This document shows positions 36,622 to 46,596 of a stretch of 64,000 bases of DNA, piece after piece. The translations under genes were made by a program, and so were the position numbers. Origin of the DNA: Clostridium sp. Marseille-P299 (GTDB lineage: Bacteria > Bacillota > Clostridia > Lachnospirales > Lachnospiraceae); the NCBI RefSeq assembly GCF_900078195.1, contig NZ_FJVE01000007.1, positions 1 to 64,000 on the forward strand, given 5' to 3'. The notes beneath the pieces were generated by a model. The model ran no database searches and had not been told where the DNA came from. It saw only the letters and a list, made by a program, of their open reading frames with translations. The first letter of the stretch is position 1, and each line of letters opens with the position of its first letter.

Positions 36622-37809
36622 ATGGTGAGGGATATGAATCTATTAGTAAAGATGTTTGTTAAAGATAGTGATGAAGTGGAAAAAGCAAGTGTGCGTACCG
36701 CATACGGAATACTAGCAAGTGTTGTGGGGATTATCTGCAATATTTTTTTATTTTTCATTAAATTATTAATTGGTGTGATGATACAGAGTATCTCAGTAAT
36801 GGCAGATGCGTTTAATAACCTTTCAGATGCAGCATCCTCTATTATAAGTTTTATTGGTGTGAAATTAGCAAATCGTCCCGCGGATAAAGAGCATCCATTT
36901 GGTCACGGAAGATATGAATATATAGCTTCTTTTGTAGTATCGTTTTTAATACTTCAAGTTGGAATTACTTGCTTTAAAAGTTCTATTACAAAAATTATAA
37001 ATCCTCAAACAATATTAGTAAGACCTATTCTCATAGTAATTTTATGTCTTTCTGTTGGGGTTAAAATATGGCTGGCTTTATTTAATAGAAAGCTTGGTAA
37101 GAAGATAAATTCTAACGTTATGAAAGCAACAGCTGCCGATTCAATAGGGGATGTTCTTATAACAAGTGCAACGATTATTTCTATTATCATCGGCTATGTA
37201 ACCGAACTTAATATTGATGGTTTTATGGGGATAGCAGTATCTATCTTTGTTTTTATTTCAGGGATAAATATAGCAAGAGAAACTTTAGAACCTTTGCTTG
37301 GAGAAGCAATAGATAAGGAATTATATCAAAAGATTACTAAAAAAGTATGCAGTTACAAATATATTATGGGTTGTCATGATTTAGTCGTGCATAATTATGG
37401 TCCAACACATACAATGGCTACAATCCATTGTGAAGTACCAAACAACATTCCAATGGAAGATGCACATGAAGTGATTGATCAAATTGAGCGAGATGTGTTG
37501 CGAGAAGATAATATCTTTTTAGTTATTCATATGGATCCAGTAGAAGTGAATAATGAAAAGGTAGTATTATTAAAGGAAAAAGTAACGAGCATAGTTAAGA
37601 TACTTGAAAAAGAGGCAACAATTCATGATTTTAGAGTAGTAAATGGTGATTGTCATAGTAATTTGATTTTCGATCTTGTAATACCACATAACTATAGTGA
37701 GAAACAAGAAAAAGAATTGGAGCGTTTAGTTACACAATTAATTAAAGAATGGGATCCAAAATATGAATGCGTTATTTCCCTTGATCATAGTTATGTTGCT
37801 GAAAAATAG
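36622..37809 (+). CDS. Cation diffusion facilitator family transporter, possibly Mn2+ efflux
   Basis: The 395-residue protein has six membrane helices and a C-terminal cytoplasmic domain (about 210-290), then an extra ~90-residue region. Transport-site motifs are N-x3-D in helix 2 (FNNLSDAASS) and D-x3-D in helix 5 (ADSIGDVLIT), rather than the H-x3-D pair of zinc CDFs; aspartate-rich sites are typical of manganese or iron exporters. HPFGHGRYEY is the conserved loop after helix 2. An ATG at 36634 with GAGGG just upstream is an alternative start. Metal specificity is inferred from motifs. Confidence 0.88.
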   Translation: MVRDMNLLVKMFVKDSDEVEKASVRTAYGILASVVGIICNIFLFFIKLLIGVMIQSISVMADAFNNLSDAASSIISFIGVKLANRPADKEHPFGHGRYEYIASFVVSFLILQVGITCFKSSITKIINPQTILVRPILIVILCLSVGVKIWLALFNRKLGKKINSNVMKATAADSIGDVLITSATIISIIIGYVTELNIDGFMGIAVSIFVFISGINIARETLEPLLGEAIDKELYQKITKKVCSYKYIMGCHDLVVHNYGPTHTMATIHCEVPNNIPMEDAHEVIDQIERDVLREDNIFLVIHMDPVEVNNEKVVLLKEKVTSIVKILEKEATIHDFRVVNGDCHSNLIFDLVIPHNYSEKQEKELERLVTQLIKEWDPKYECVISLDHSYVAEK

Positions 37810-37880
37810 TGTGGAACTGCAAGTAATTAACTTTGAATTGTATGGTATTTAATGTTTTTAATAAAAAACTAAATTAGTAC

Positions 37881-37909
37881 TTGAAATTTAAAAACAAATC
37901 GGTTATAAT
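37881..37909 (+). promoter_or_regulatory. Promoter of tRNA-Gln
   Basis: TTGAAA (37881-37886) and TATAAT (37904-37909) have 17-base spacing, ending 35 bases before the tRNA. Confidence 0.75.
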
Positions 37910-37944
37910 ATCATTCGTGGCTGTGATACAAGTCACGAATATGA

Positions 37945-38016
37945 TGGGCTATCGCCAAACGGTAAGGCACTGGATTCTGATTCCAGCATCTCAAGGTTCG
38001 AATCCTTGTAGCCCAG
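37945..38016 (+). tRNA. tRNA-Gln (anticodon CTG)
   Basis: The 72-base cloverleaf has acceptor TGGGCTA/TAGCCCA, D arm with AACGGTAAGGC, anticodon stem CTGGA/TCCAG around TTCTGAT (anticodon CTG) and T arm AAGG-TTCGAAT-CCTT, with a G discriminator. It closely follows bacterial tRNA-Gln sequence. The 3' CCA is not encoded. The CTG anticodon reads the CAG codon. Confidence 0.95.
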
Positions 38017-38024
38017 TTAATATA

Positions 38025-38058
38025 ATCCTTGAAAGCATATGCTTTCAGGGATTTTTTT
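38025..38058 (+). terminator. Terminator of tRNA-Gln
   Basis: ATCCTTGAAAGCAT pairs with ATGCTTTCAGGGAT (one G-U pair) and is followed by TTTTTT. Confidence 0.9.
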
Positions 38059-38269
38059 GCATTTGTATAAGTAATCAAAAGTGTTTTCTTAATTAAATGG
38101 TTGATATTACCAATCTGTTTGTCTATAATAAAAATATTGGAAATTTTTCTTAAGGTTTTTCTTGCTGGCTTGTAGCAAGGAGAGCGATTCTAAATTGTTG
38201 GAGTACTTCCACAAAAGAAATATAACCTGATTGATTCATTGGTTAAATTACAAAGGAGGGCAAACGGAT

Positions 38270-39937
38270 ATGGCTTGCTTAGTATGGAAAAAGGAAACAA
38301 AAACTTTAGATTCACAGAAAAAATTAAGGTTAATAAGAAAAAAATTAAAACTTATCTGTTCAATACTATTTTTTCTGCTTGCATTCAGTGGCTGTACTGG
38401 AGAAAGAAAAGGGGATGAATGGAGTGAAAAATCATATTCAAGAACAGAGGATTTTCCACGTACATTTAAATATTATGAAACGAAGAGAACAAATGGGGAC
38501 TATGGATGCTTAACAAGTTTAGCGGATGATATTGATGTAGATAAAGTTTTAGCTAAAATTGATAATGATATAGGAAAAATAGAAACATATTTGGATATCA
38601 AGGATGATAATAAATTAAAAGTATTTATATTGGATGAGACACCATCTGGAACGTATTATGTAACGCAAGATAAAGACACTATATTTATTCCTTATGACGA
38701 AATTGAGAATGATATATATCGACAGGCTGTGGTATATGCACTAACGGATATTCAAACAAATTGGAAGCTGGTTGGACTGGCAGGAGTTATATTTGATACT
38801 AAGGTAGATTATGATGCATTGTCAGCATTTTATTCAGACAAAGATAATATGAATACACTTTCAATGTGTGGTGTACGATTTTTAGAAGGTTGGAATAGAG
38901 AAGACAATATGGAAATGGCATCTCAAACAGCCATTGGACTTACAGAGTATTTGATTCATACAGACGGATTTCAGGGATTTTTAGATGGAACAGGTGAAGA
39001 TATTCGAAGAAAATGGCTTTCCTCATTGGACGTAACGCAAGAGTATTCTGAAGACCAAGTATCATTTTTTGATACTTTATATTTTAACAAAAGTGATGTG
39101 TATGATCTTGTTGCTTATGGAGATACAGCAGATTTTTATGTAATATATTACGAAGGCAGTCTTTGTGATTGTGAGAGTGTGGAAAATTTTATTTCAAAGG
39201 TAAATGTTGGCAGCCAGGTTGTAAATCAATACATATATAAACATGCCAAAGAAAAGGTTAACAAGACTCAAATAGGTAATAAAATCGTTTGCGATGTATC
39301 AATGAGTGAAGCTGCTGGAAGTCATGCTAAGAAAGATAGATTATATATAAATATTGTAAATCCTTATGCTGTTCTACATGAATACACACATATGATTCTA
39401 TGGGGGGATTCTAGCAATTTTGATAAAATATGGGTAGCTGAGGGAGTTGCTGATTATTTTAGCAAGATTGTATGCAGTGATTTCTTTCTAGCGGAGAAAG
39501 GTAAAAAAAATTATTATAATTCATTAAAAAATGAACTTCCAGATGGTGTAACTACTTCAGATAAAAATCTTTATGAATGGTTTCATGAAGTTTATGAGGA
39601 GATGCCATCTTATGAAGACTTCGATATGAGGTTAATTTTTGACTACACTGTGTTACAGGCGATGGAAAATCCAAAAGAATGGGAAGGAAAAGGATTTATT
39701 AAGAGTCTTAAAGAATTAGGATATGGTGATAAAAGCTCAGATTATGTGGGAAATGAATTAAGTATGGCTCAGGCAATGTCATTTTCAGGATATCTAATAG
39801 AAACTTATTCTTTAAGTAAGGTGATCGATTATTTAGTAGATGATATTTCAATTGAAGAATGCTTTGGATATGATTATGAGACATTAAAAGAGCAGTGGAT
39901 GAATTATCTTTATAGCTTACCTGATATGACGAATTAG
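38270..39937 (+). CDS. Lipoprotein with a gluzincin-type metallopeptidase domain
   Basis: From the ATG at 38270 (AAAGGAGG upstream) the protein is 555 residues. A basic start and hydrophobic segment end in a lipobox A-F-S-G-C near residue 42, so it is a surface lipoprotein. Residues LHEYTHMIL contain H-E-x-x-H, and the downstream VAEGVADYF supplies the E-x3-D pattern of gluzincin (peptidase MA-like) metalloproteases. No close family is recognised and the substrate is unknown. It follows tRNA-Gln with its own leader, which contains a CTTGCT/AGCAAG hairpin (about 38160). It could be an accessory gene near a tRNA insertion hot spot, but no integrase or direct repeat was seen. Confidence 0.75.
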   Translation: MACLVWKKETKTLDSQKKLRLIRKKLKLICSILFFLLAFSGCTGERKGDEWSEKSYSRTEDFPRTFKYYETKRTNGDYGCLTSLADDIDVDKVLAKIDNDIGKIETYLDIKDDNKLKVFILDETPSGTYYVTQDKDTIFIPYDEIENDIYRQAVVYALTDIQTNWKLVGLAGVIFDTKVDYDALSAFYSDKDNMNTLSMCGVRFLEGWNREDNMEMASQTAIGLTEYLIHTDGFQGFLDGTGEDIRRKWLSSLDVTQEYSEDQVSFFDTLYFNKSDVYDLVAYGDTADFYVIYYEGSLCDCESVENFISKVNVGSQVVNQYIYKHAKEKVNKTQIGNKIVCDVSMSEAAGSHAKKDRLYINIVNPYAVLHEYTHMILWGDSSNFDKIWVAEGVADYFSKIVCSDFFLAEKGKKNYYNSLKNELPDGVTTSDKNLYEWFHEVYEEMPSYEDFDMRLIFDYTVLQAMENPKEWEGKGFIKSLKELGYGDKSSDYVGNELSMAQAMSFSGYLIETYSLSKVIDYLVDDISIEECFGYDYETLKEQWMNYLYSLPDMTN

Positions 39938-40111
39938 TATGTATATTTTGTTTTACTTATTACTGCAAGCTCCAGGTGTTTTCTATTAGCAGAACAACGG
40001 TAATTCACAAGTTATATTCATCAGGGTATAGGTTGAAAATAGTTAAAATGTTTAAAAATAATTAATAGGTTTTGGTAAGTTATAAGAGATTGCGAAAATA
40101 TAATTTACAAA

Positions 40112-40143
40112 TAAAAAAAGTGGCTATAAAAGCCACTTTTTTT
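40112..40143. terminator. Bidirectional terminator, 3' of nifJ
   Basis: AAAAAAGTGGC pairs with GCCACTTTTTT around TATAAAA, flanked by A and T runs, so it serves nifJ from the right and the lipoprotein gene from the left. Confidence 0.9.
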
Positions 40144-40153
40144 ATTATTTATA

Positions 40154-43100
40154 TTATTCAGCCATCTTAACAAGTCTTTCATATTTAGCCATAGCGTCTT
40201 TTTCTGCTCTAGCAAATAATTCAGCTGCTCTTTCTGGGTTTGTTCTTGCAAGTCTGTTGTAACGAACTTCGCTTTGTAAGAACTCTTGGTAACTTGTCTT
40301 AGGAGCTTTAGAATCTAAGATAAATGGATTCTTTCCTTCTTCAGCAAGTAATGGGTTGAATCTGAATAAGTGCCAGTAACCAGCTTCAACAGCACGTTTT
40401 TCTTCTGTTTGAGAAGCCTTCATACCGCCCTTGATACCATGGTTGATACATGGAGCATAAGCGATGATTAAGGATGGTCCTGGATAGTTTTCAGCTTCAG
40501 TGATAGCTTTAAGTGTTTGATTGTAATCAGCACCTTGAGCGATTTGAGCAACGTATACATAACCATAGCTCATAGCGATTTGTGCTAAGTCTTTCTTCTT
40601 AACATCTTTACCAGCTGCTGCGAACTGAGCAATAGCACCTGTTGGAGTTGCCTTAGAAGACTGACCACCTGTATTGGAGTAAACTTCAGTATCGAATACC
40701 ATGATGTTTACGTCTTGACCAGAAGCGATAACGTGATCTAAACCACCGAAACCGATGTCATATGCCCAACCGTCACCACCAAAGATCCATTGAGACTTCT
40801 TAGCTAAGAAATCTTTGTTCTTTAAGATGTTAGCTCTGTCAGCATCATCACAGTCACAAGCTTCTAATGCAGCAACTAATTTCTTAGTAGCTGGTCCGTT
40901 TGCTGTAGAGTTATTCTTTGTTGCAAGGAATTCATCTAAAGCTTCTTTTACTTCTGCATTTTCAACTTTTGCTAATAATGCTTCAGCAGAGTCGATAAGA
41001 CGTTTTCTTAAAGCCTGTTGAGCTAATTGCATACCAAAGCCGAATTCTGCATTGTCTTCAAATAAGGAGTTAGCCCAAGCTGGACCTTTACCTTCTTTGT
41101 TTACAGTGTATGGTGTAGAAGGTGAAGAACCACCCCAGATAGAAGAACATCCAGTTGCGTTAGCAATGTACATTCTATCACCATATAACTGAGTGATTAA
41201 TTTAGCGTATGGAGTTTCACCACAACCTGCACAAGCTCCGGAGAACTCAAGTAATGGTTGTTTGAACTGGCTACCCTTAACAGTTGTTTCCTTGAATTTT
41301 TCAAGAATTTCTGCTGGAGTTTCAAGTGTTACACCATAATCGAACATATGTTGAATTTCTAATTGAGATTCAAGTGGAGCCATGCTAAGAGTCTTAACTC
41401 CCTTAACTTCTGGACACACATTTACACAGCTACCGCAACCTGTACAGTCAAGAACAGAGATAGTCTGAGCAAATTTCTTTCCTGGGAAGCCTTTCATGTC
41501 TACCATCTTAGATCCTTCTGGAGCCTTAGCTGCTTCTTCTTCAGACATAACAACTGGACGAATTACAGCGTGTGGACAAACATAAGAACATAAGTTACAT
41601 TGTAAACAAGTATCTGGATTCCATACTGGAACGTCGATAGCTACACCACGTTTTTCGTATGCAGCAGTTCCTAGTGGAACAGTACCATCTGCGTGATCAA
41701 CGAAAGCAGAAACTGGTAAGCTGTTACCTTCTTGTGCGTTAATCTTATTCTGAATGTTATTTACATATTTAACAACATCAGGAAGACCATTTGTGAAGTT
41801 TACTTCTAAGCTTTCATCTTCTGCATCAGCCCAAGAAGCTGGAACTTTAATTTCAACAACGCCTTCAACACCACGATCAATTGCTGTATGGTTCATCTTA
41901 ACAACGTCGTCACCCTTCTTAGAGTAAGAAGCAGTAGCAGCATCTTTCATGTACTTAACAGCATCTTCGATAGGAATGATATTAGCTAATTTAAAGAAAG
42001 CAGCTTGAAGGATTGTATTGATACGTCCACCAAGACCTACTTCTTTACCAATCTTGATACCATCGATTGTGTAGAATTTGATGTTATGTTTTGCCATGTA
42101 GCGTTTTACTTGGCCTGGTAAATGTTGTTCAATTTCTTCCATGTTCCAAGAACAGTTAAGAAGGAAAGTACCACCATCTTTTAAGTCTTGAACCATGTTA
42201 TATTTTCTAATATAAGCAGGCATGTGACATGCTACGAAGTTAGCTTTATTAATAAGGTAAGTAGACTTAATTGGGTTGTCACCAAAACGTAAGTGGGAGA
42301 TAGTTACACCACCAGATTTTTTGGAGTCATAATCAAAGTAAGCTTGAGCATACTTATTTGTATGATCACCGATGATCTTAATGGAGTTCTTATTAGCACC
42401 TACAGTACCATCTGCACCAAGACCCCAGAATTTACAAGAAGTTGTTCCCTTGTCTGCTGTATCTGGGTTTTCTTTGATTTCAAGTGATAAGTTAGTAACA
42501 TCATCAACAATACCGATAGTAAATTTCTTTCTATCAACATTTCTGTATACAGAAAGAATTTGAGCTGGTGTAGTATCCTTAGAACCTAATCCGTAACGAC
42601 CAGATAATACTGGAAGATTTCCAAACTTAGTATCTTTGATAGCTGCAACTACATCTAAGTAAAGAGGCTCGCCAAGTGCACCAGGCTCTTTAGTTCTATC
42701 AAGAACAGTGATTCTCTTAACAGAATCAGGGAATGCTTCTAATAAATGTTTAGCGGAGAATGGTCTGTAAAGACGAACTTTGATAAGACCTACTTTTTCG
42801 CCATTAGCAAGCATATAATCTATTGTTTCTTCAATTGTGTCACATACAGAACCCATAGCTACGATAACGTGTTCTGCATCTGGAGCACCATAGTAGTTAA
42901 ATAATTTATAATCTGTACCGATTTTAGCATTAACCTTATCCATGTACTCTTGAGCTAACTCAGGAATTGCATCATAATAAGGATTGCTTGCTTCTCTTGC
43001 CTGGAAGAAAACATCAGGGTTTTGAGCTGTACCTCTTTGAACTGGGTGTTCAGGATTTAATGCTCTCTTACGGAATGCATCAACAGCATCCATATCTGTC

Positions 43101-43681
43101 ATTTCTTTAAGATCTTCATAATCCCAGATTTCGATTTTTTGAATTTCGTGAGAAGTTCTAAAACCATCGAAGAAATGAACAAATGGAACACGTCCTTTGA
43201 TTGCTGTTAAGTGTGCAACAGCACCTAAGTCCATAGTTTCTTGTACATTACCTGAACAAAGCATTGCAAAACCAGTTTGGCGACATGCGTAAACGTCTGA
43301 ATGGTCACCAAAGATAGATAAAGCATGGCTTGCTAAAGCACGAGCTGATACGTTAATAACACCTGGTAATAATTCACCAGCGATTTTATACATATTAGGG
43401 ATCATTAATAATAATCCTTGAGATGCAGTATAGGTAGCTGTTAAAGCACCTGCCTGTAAAGATCCGTGTACGGCACCTGCAGCACCTGCTTCAGATTGCA
43501 TTTCGGATAATATAACCTCGTGTCCGAAGATATTCTTTCTTCCTTGAGTTGCCCACATGTCAGTGTAGTCAGCCATAGGGGAAGAAGGTGTAATAGGATA
43601 GATTGCTGCTACGTCTGTAAACGCGTATGACACGTGTGCTGCAGCAGTATTGCCATCCATGGTTTTCATTTTTCTAGCCAT
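40154..43681 (-). CDS. nifJ: Pyruvate:ferredoxin (flavodoxin) oxidoreductase
   Basis: It converts pyruvate and CoA to acetyl-CoA, CO2 and reduced ferredoxin, the central step of clostridial fermentation. The 1175-residue single chain has domain I (AYPITPSSPMADYTDMWA near the N-terminus), a central ferredoxin domain with CLQCNLCSYVCP and CTGCGSCVNVCP, the CAGCGETPYAKL cluster-binding start of the thiamine domain and the GDGWAYDIG...NTGGQSS TPP motif. The length matches fused NifJ enzymes. AAGGAGG lies ten bases before the ATG. Codon use is regular and G+C-richer than neighbours, consistent with very high expression. Confidence 0.97.
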   Translation of the reverse strand: MARKMKTMDGNTAAAHVSYAFTDVAAIYPITPSSPMADYTDMWATQGRKNIFGHEVILSEMQSEAGAAGAVHGSLQAGALTATYTASQGLLLMIPNMYKIAGELLPGVINVSARALASHALSIFGDHSDVYACRQTGFAMLCSGNVQETMDLGAVAHLTAIKGRVPFVHFFDGFRTSHEIQKIEIWDYEDLKEMTDMDAVDAFRKRALNPEHPVQRGTAQNPDVFFQAREASNPYYDAIPELAQEYMDKVNAKIGTDYKLFNYYGAPDAEHVIVAMGSVCDTIEETIDYMLANGEKVGLIKVRLYRPFSAKHLLEAFPDSVKRITVLDRTKEPGALGEPLYLDVVAAIKDTKFGNLPVLSGRYGLGSKDTTPAQILSVYRNVDRKKFTIGIVDDVTNLSLEIKENPDTADKGTTSCKFWGLGADGTVGANKNSIKIIGDHTNKYAQAYFDYDSKKSGGVTISHLRFGDNPIKSTYLINKANFVACHMPAYIRKYNMVQDLKDGGTFLLNCSWNMEEIEQHLPGQVKRYMAKHNIKFYTIDGIKIGKEVGLGGRINTILQAAFFKLANIIPIEDAVKYMKDAATASYSKKGDDVVKMNHTAIDRGVEGVVEIKVPASWADAEDESLEVNFTNGLPDVVKYVNNIQNKINAQEGNSLPVSAFVDHADGTVPLGTAAYEKRGVAIDVPVWNPDTCLQCNLCSYVCPHAVIRPVVMSEEEAAKAPEGSKMVDMKGFPGKKFAQTISVLDCTGCGSCVNVCPEVKGVKTLSMAPLESQLEIQHMFDYGVTLETPAEILEKFKETTVKGSQFKQPLLEFSGACAGCGETPYAKLITQLYGDRMYIANATGCSSIWGGSSPSTPYTVNKEGKGPAWANSLFEDNAEFGFGMQLAQQALRKRLIDSAEALLAKVENAEVKEALDEFLATKNNSTANGPATKKLVAALEACDCDDADRANILKNKDFLAKKSQWIFGGDGWAYDIGFGGLDHVIASGQDVNIMVFDTEVYSNTGGQSSKATPTGAIAQFAAAGKDVKKKDLAQIAMSYGYVYVAQIAQGADYNQTLKAITEAENYPGPSLIIAYAPCINHGIKGGMKASQTEEKRAVEAGYWHLFRFNPLLAEEGKNPFILDSKAPKTSYQEFLQSEVRYNRLARTNPERAAELFARAEKDAMAKYERLVKMAE

Positions 43682-43707
43682 GATAACTTTTCCTCCTTAT
43701 GATAACT

Positions 43708-43726
43708 GAAAAGGATTGTCCTTTTC
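43708..43726 (-). promoter_or_regulatory. Small hairpin in the nifJ leader
   Basis: GAAAAGGA and TCCTTTTC form a perfect 8-bp stem with a three-base loop just upstream of the nifJ ribosome binding site. It might stabilise the abundant mRNA or pair with the AAGGAGG. Confidence 0.5.
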
Positions 43727-43741
43727 CTTGTATTAAGTGTT

Positions 43742-43857
43742 GCTTAAGCGCACAAGTACTATATAAGCAAAACAGAATTCATTCATTAGAAAATATAATA
43801 TACATGCAAATATAATTGCGCCTGTTTTGCTTATAAGATACTTGACACAACTTAAGC
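43742..43857. repeat. Long imperfect inverted repeat upstream of nifJ
   Basis: The left arm 43742-43775 and right arm 43822-43857 match end to end: GCTTAAG at the outside, CAAGTA in the middle and a perfect 14-bp TATAAGCAAAACAG / CTGTTTTGCTTATA inside. The 46-base centre is AT-rich and probably contains the nifJ promoter. A further AGTATG-ATAGA-CATACT dyad follows at 43859-43875. Operator pairs for looping, or a remnant of a small mobile element, are both possible. Confidence 0.65.
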
Positions 43858-44091
43858 GAGTATGATAGACATACTACAATAAAGAGTATCACTAATCGAT
43901 TAATTAGTAAAGGGCTAAATGATAATATTATGCAATTTTGTTAGTTTTTTGAGCTTTATTAATAGGAAAGAACAATTTTATGATTAAAAATTTCACAAAA
44001 AAAAGAAAAATCTTACTTTTGGATAGGATGCATGAAATAATAAAAAAGTCATATATTATTATAAATCTTCTGAGATATATAATACCTTTTG

Positions 44092-44120
44092 TTGACAAGA
44101 TGTAGTTGATACGATATAAT
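44092..44120 (+). promoter_or_regulatory. Consensus promoter of greA
   Basis: TTGACA (44092-44097) and TATAAT (44115-44120) are both perfect with 17-base spacing. The leader to greA is about 145 bases. Bases 43876-44091 hold no gene. Confidence 0.85.
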
Positions 44121-44273
44121 ACCTTGAATATGAACGAAGTTATATAATTGCTTAGAAGAATTGACTGCAAGTGTTTTTGATATATTAAATTCTTCTTTAT
44201 TAAGGAAGAAATCAATGCAAAAGCACTGAATGGTTTACAAGAGAATGATGTTGTGTGGAGGAAGGGTATTTCA

Positions 44274-44756
44274 ATGGCAGAAAAGAAAAATATTTTGACC
44301 TATGAAGGACTTAGGCAGTTAGAGGAAGAATTACAAGAGCTAAAAGTTAATAAACGAAAACAGGTAGCAGAGAAGATAAAAGAAGCAAGGGAGCAAGGCG
44401 ATTTATCTGAAAATGCTGAATATGACGCAGCCAAAGATGAGCAAAGAGATATTGAAGCAAGAATTGAAGAAATCGATAAGATATTAAAGAACGCAGAAGT
44501 AGTAGTAGAAGACGAAGTAGACGTTGATGCTATTAATATTGGCTGTATGGTTCGTATCTTAGATATGGAATATAATGATGAACTTGAGTATAAAATTGTA
44601 GGATCCACTGAGGCAAATAGTCTTAAGGGAAAAATCTCAAATGAGTCACCAGTAGGAAAAGCACTTATGGGAGCTAGAAAAGGAGATATTATCTCTGTCG
44701 ATACTCATTCAGGTGTGATTCAATATAAAATTCTTGAAATTCAAAGATCTAATTAA
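44274..44756 (+). CDS. greA: Transcription elongation factor GreA
   Basis: GreA rescues backtracked RNA polymerase by stimulating transcript cleavage. The 160-residue protein from the ATG at 44274 (GGAGGAAGGG upstream) has the N-terminal coiled coil (LRQLEEELQELKVNKRKQVAEK) with the acidic tip D-L-S-E-N-A-E-Y-D-A-A-K and the C-terminal FKBP-like domain (YKIVGSTEANSLKGKISNESPVGKALMG). A longer frame to 44253 lacks a site. It is full length and precedes lysS, a common pairing in Firmicutes. Confidence 0.96.
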   Translation: MAEKKNILTYEGLRQLEEELQELKVNKRKQVAEKIKEAREQGDLSENAEYDAAKDEQRDIEARIEEIDKILKNAEVVVEDEVDVDAINIGCMVRILDMEYNDELEYKIVGSTEANSLKGKISNESPVGKALMGARKGDIISVDTHSGVIQYKILEIQRSN

Positions 44757-44770
44757 TCACAGAATATTTT

Positions 44771-44812
44771 AATGGCGGCCTCAGATGCAGAAATGCAACT
44801 TGGTCGCTATAT
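44771..44812 (+). terminator. Hairpin between greA and lysS
   Basis: ATGGCGGCC can pair with GGTCGCTAT using G-U pairs, with an inner TGCA/TGCA pairing. The following tract is weak in U, so it may be an mRNA-processing or attenuating hairpin that allows read-through into lysS. Confidence 0.4.
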
Positions 44813-44859
44813 TAAAATTAATAGGTTTTTACCGAGTTAAAATATAGAAAAAGAGAGGA

Positions 44860-46371
44860 ATGAATCCCGTGGCAGAAGAAAAGAAGAATGAGCAAAACGC
44901 TCAACCAGAAGTTAATGTAAATGAATTAATCAAGGTGAAGAGACAGAAGTTAGCGGATTTACAGGCTGCAAATAAAGACCCATTTCAAATCATGAAGTAT
45001 GATGTAACAAATCATACAAAGGATATAAAAGATAACTTTGAAGAATTTGAAGGAAAAGTTGTTTCCATTGCTGGTCGTATCATGAGCAAACGTGTAATGG
45101 GTAAGGCTTCCTTTATGAATGTTCAGGACAAGTTAGGTAATATACAATCTTATGTTCAACGTGATGTCCTTGGAGAAGAACCTTATAAAGATTTTAAGAA
45201 GTATGATATCGGTGATATTGTAGGTGTAAAGGGTGAAGTATTTAAGACTCATGCAGGTGAAATATCTGTAAGAGCAAGTGAAATCACACTTTTATCTAAG
45301 TGTCTACAAGTATTACCTGAAAAATATCATGGTCTTACAGATACAGATACAAGATATCGTCAAAGATATGTAGATTTAATGATGAACCCAGAGGTTCGTG
45401 ATACATTTATTAAACGTTCTATGATTATTCGTGAAATCCGTAATTTCCTTGATGGTAGAGATTTTATCGAAGTAGAAACTCCTGTTCTTACAAAAAATGC
45501 AGGTGGTGCAGCAGCTAGACCATTTATGACTCATCATAACTCTCTTGATGAAGACCTTAATTTAAGAATTTCACTTGAATTATACTTAAAGAGATTAATT
45601 GTAGGTGGATTAGAAAGAGTTTATGAAATTGGACGAGTATTCCGTAATGAAGGTTTATCTGTTCGTCATAACCCAGAATTCACATTATTAGAGTTATATC
45701 AGGCATACACAGATTATCATGGTATGATGGATTTAACAGAAGATTTATTTAGAACGGTAGCTAAGAATGTACTTGGTACAACTGTAATTTCCTATGATGG
45801 TGTTGAAATTGATTTAGGAAAACCATTTGAAAGAATTACTATGCTTGATGCGGTTAAGAAGTATGCAAATGTAGACTTTAATGAGATTAAATCTGATGAA
45901 GAAGCAAAGGCAATTGCAAAAGAACATCACATTGCATTTGAAGATAGACACAAAAAAGGTGATATTTTAAATCTATTCTTCGAAGAATATGTAGAAGAAA
46001 ATCTTGTTCAACCAACATTTGTATTAGACCATCCAGTGGAGATTTCCCCACTTACTAAGAAAAAGCCAGAAAATCCAGATTATACAGAACGTTTTGAACT
46101 CTTTGTAACAAAGAGAGAAATGGCAAATGCTTACTCTGAGTTAAATGACCCAATTGATCAAAGAGAACGTTTTGTTGCTCAAGAAGCATTAAAAGCAGCT
46201 GGTGATGAAGAAGCGAATTCTATGGATGAAGATTTCTTAAATGCGTTAGCGTATGGTATGCCACCAACAGGCGGTATCGGAATTGGTATTGACCGTTTTG
46301 TAATGTTATTAACTGACTCAGCTGCAATACGTGATGTACTTTTATTCCCAACGATGAAAACGTTAAACTAA
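44860..46371 (+). CDS. lysS: Lysyl-tRNA synthetase, class II
   Basis: The ~500-residue protein has the N-terminal OB-fold anticodon domain ([24 protein letters not shown]), motif 1 ([17 protein letters not shown]), motif 2 ([23 protein letters not shown]) and motif 3 ([26 protein letters not shown]), all as in bacterial LysRS. The listed ATG lies only one or two bases from AGAGG; a GTG at 44869 would have better spacing, so the start is uncertain by three codons. It lies downstream of greA. Confidence 0.96.
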   Translation: MNPVAEEKKNEQNAQPEVNVNELIKVKRQKLADLQAANKDPFQIMKYDVTNHTKDIKDNFEEFEGKVVSIAGRIMSKRVMGKASFMNVQDKLGNIQSYVQRDVLGEEPYKDFKKYDIGDIVGVKGEVFKTHAGEISVRASEITLLSKCLQVLPEKYHGLTDTDTRYRQRYVDLMMNPEVRDTFIKRSMIIREIRNFLDGRDFIEVETPVLTKNAGGAAARPFMTHHNSLDEDLNLRISLELYLKRLIVGGLERVYEIGRVFRNEGLSVRHNPEFTLLELYQAYTDYHGMMDLTEDLFRTVAKNVLGTTVISYDGVEIDLGKPFERITMLDAVKKYANVDFNEIKSDEEAKAIAKEHHIAFEDRHKKGDILNLFFEEYVEENLVQPTFVLDHPVEISPLTKKKPENPDYTERFELFVTKREMANAYSELNDPIDQRERFVAQEALKAAGDEEANSMDEDFLNALAYGMPPTGGIGIGIDRFVMLLTDSAAIRDVLLFPTMKTLN

Positions 46372-46392
46372 AGTATAGTCATAAGTCAATAT

Positions 46393-46452
46393 AAAGGGGA
46401 ATGTTGCAAAATAGTTAATCTCCATGTGCTATTTTGTAACACTCCCTTTTTT
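46393..46452 (+). terminator. Terminator after lysS
   Basis: AAAGGG-x-x-TGTT-CAAAATAG pairs with CTATTTTG-AACA-x-CCCTTTT in a long stem followed by TT tracts. Confidence 0.85.
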
Positions 46453-46596
46453 GGTTTGGTTATAAAATTTAGTTTATAAAAATTATAGTTATAAAATAGA
46501 AGTATGACTTTACAAGGATTCATCCTTGTTTCGACAATTATACAATTGATAGTATATTATAATGTAGATGATAGAAGATAGATAAGGATAGGAAAT

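Noticed and set aside
37945-39937. Genomic island integrated at tRNA-Gln
   Set aside because: No integrase, no direct repeat of the tRNA 3' end and only one candidate accessory gene were seen, so it is recorded only as a possibility under the lipoprotein gene.
44757-44860. Possible T-box leader upstream of lysS
   Set aside because: The gap is too short and has no TGGNACCGCG-like T-box motif.
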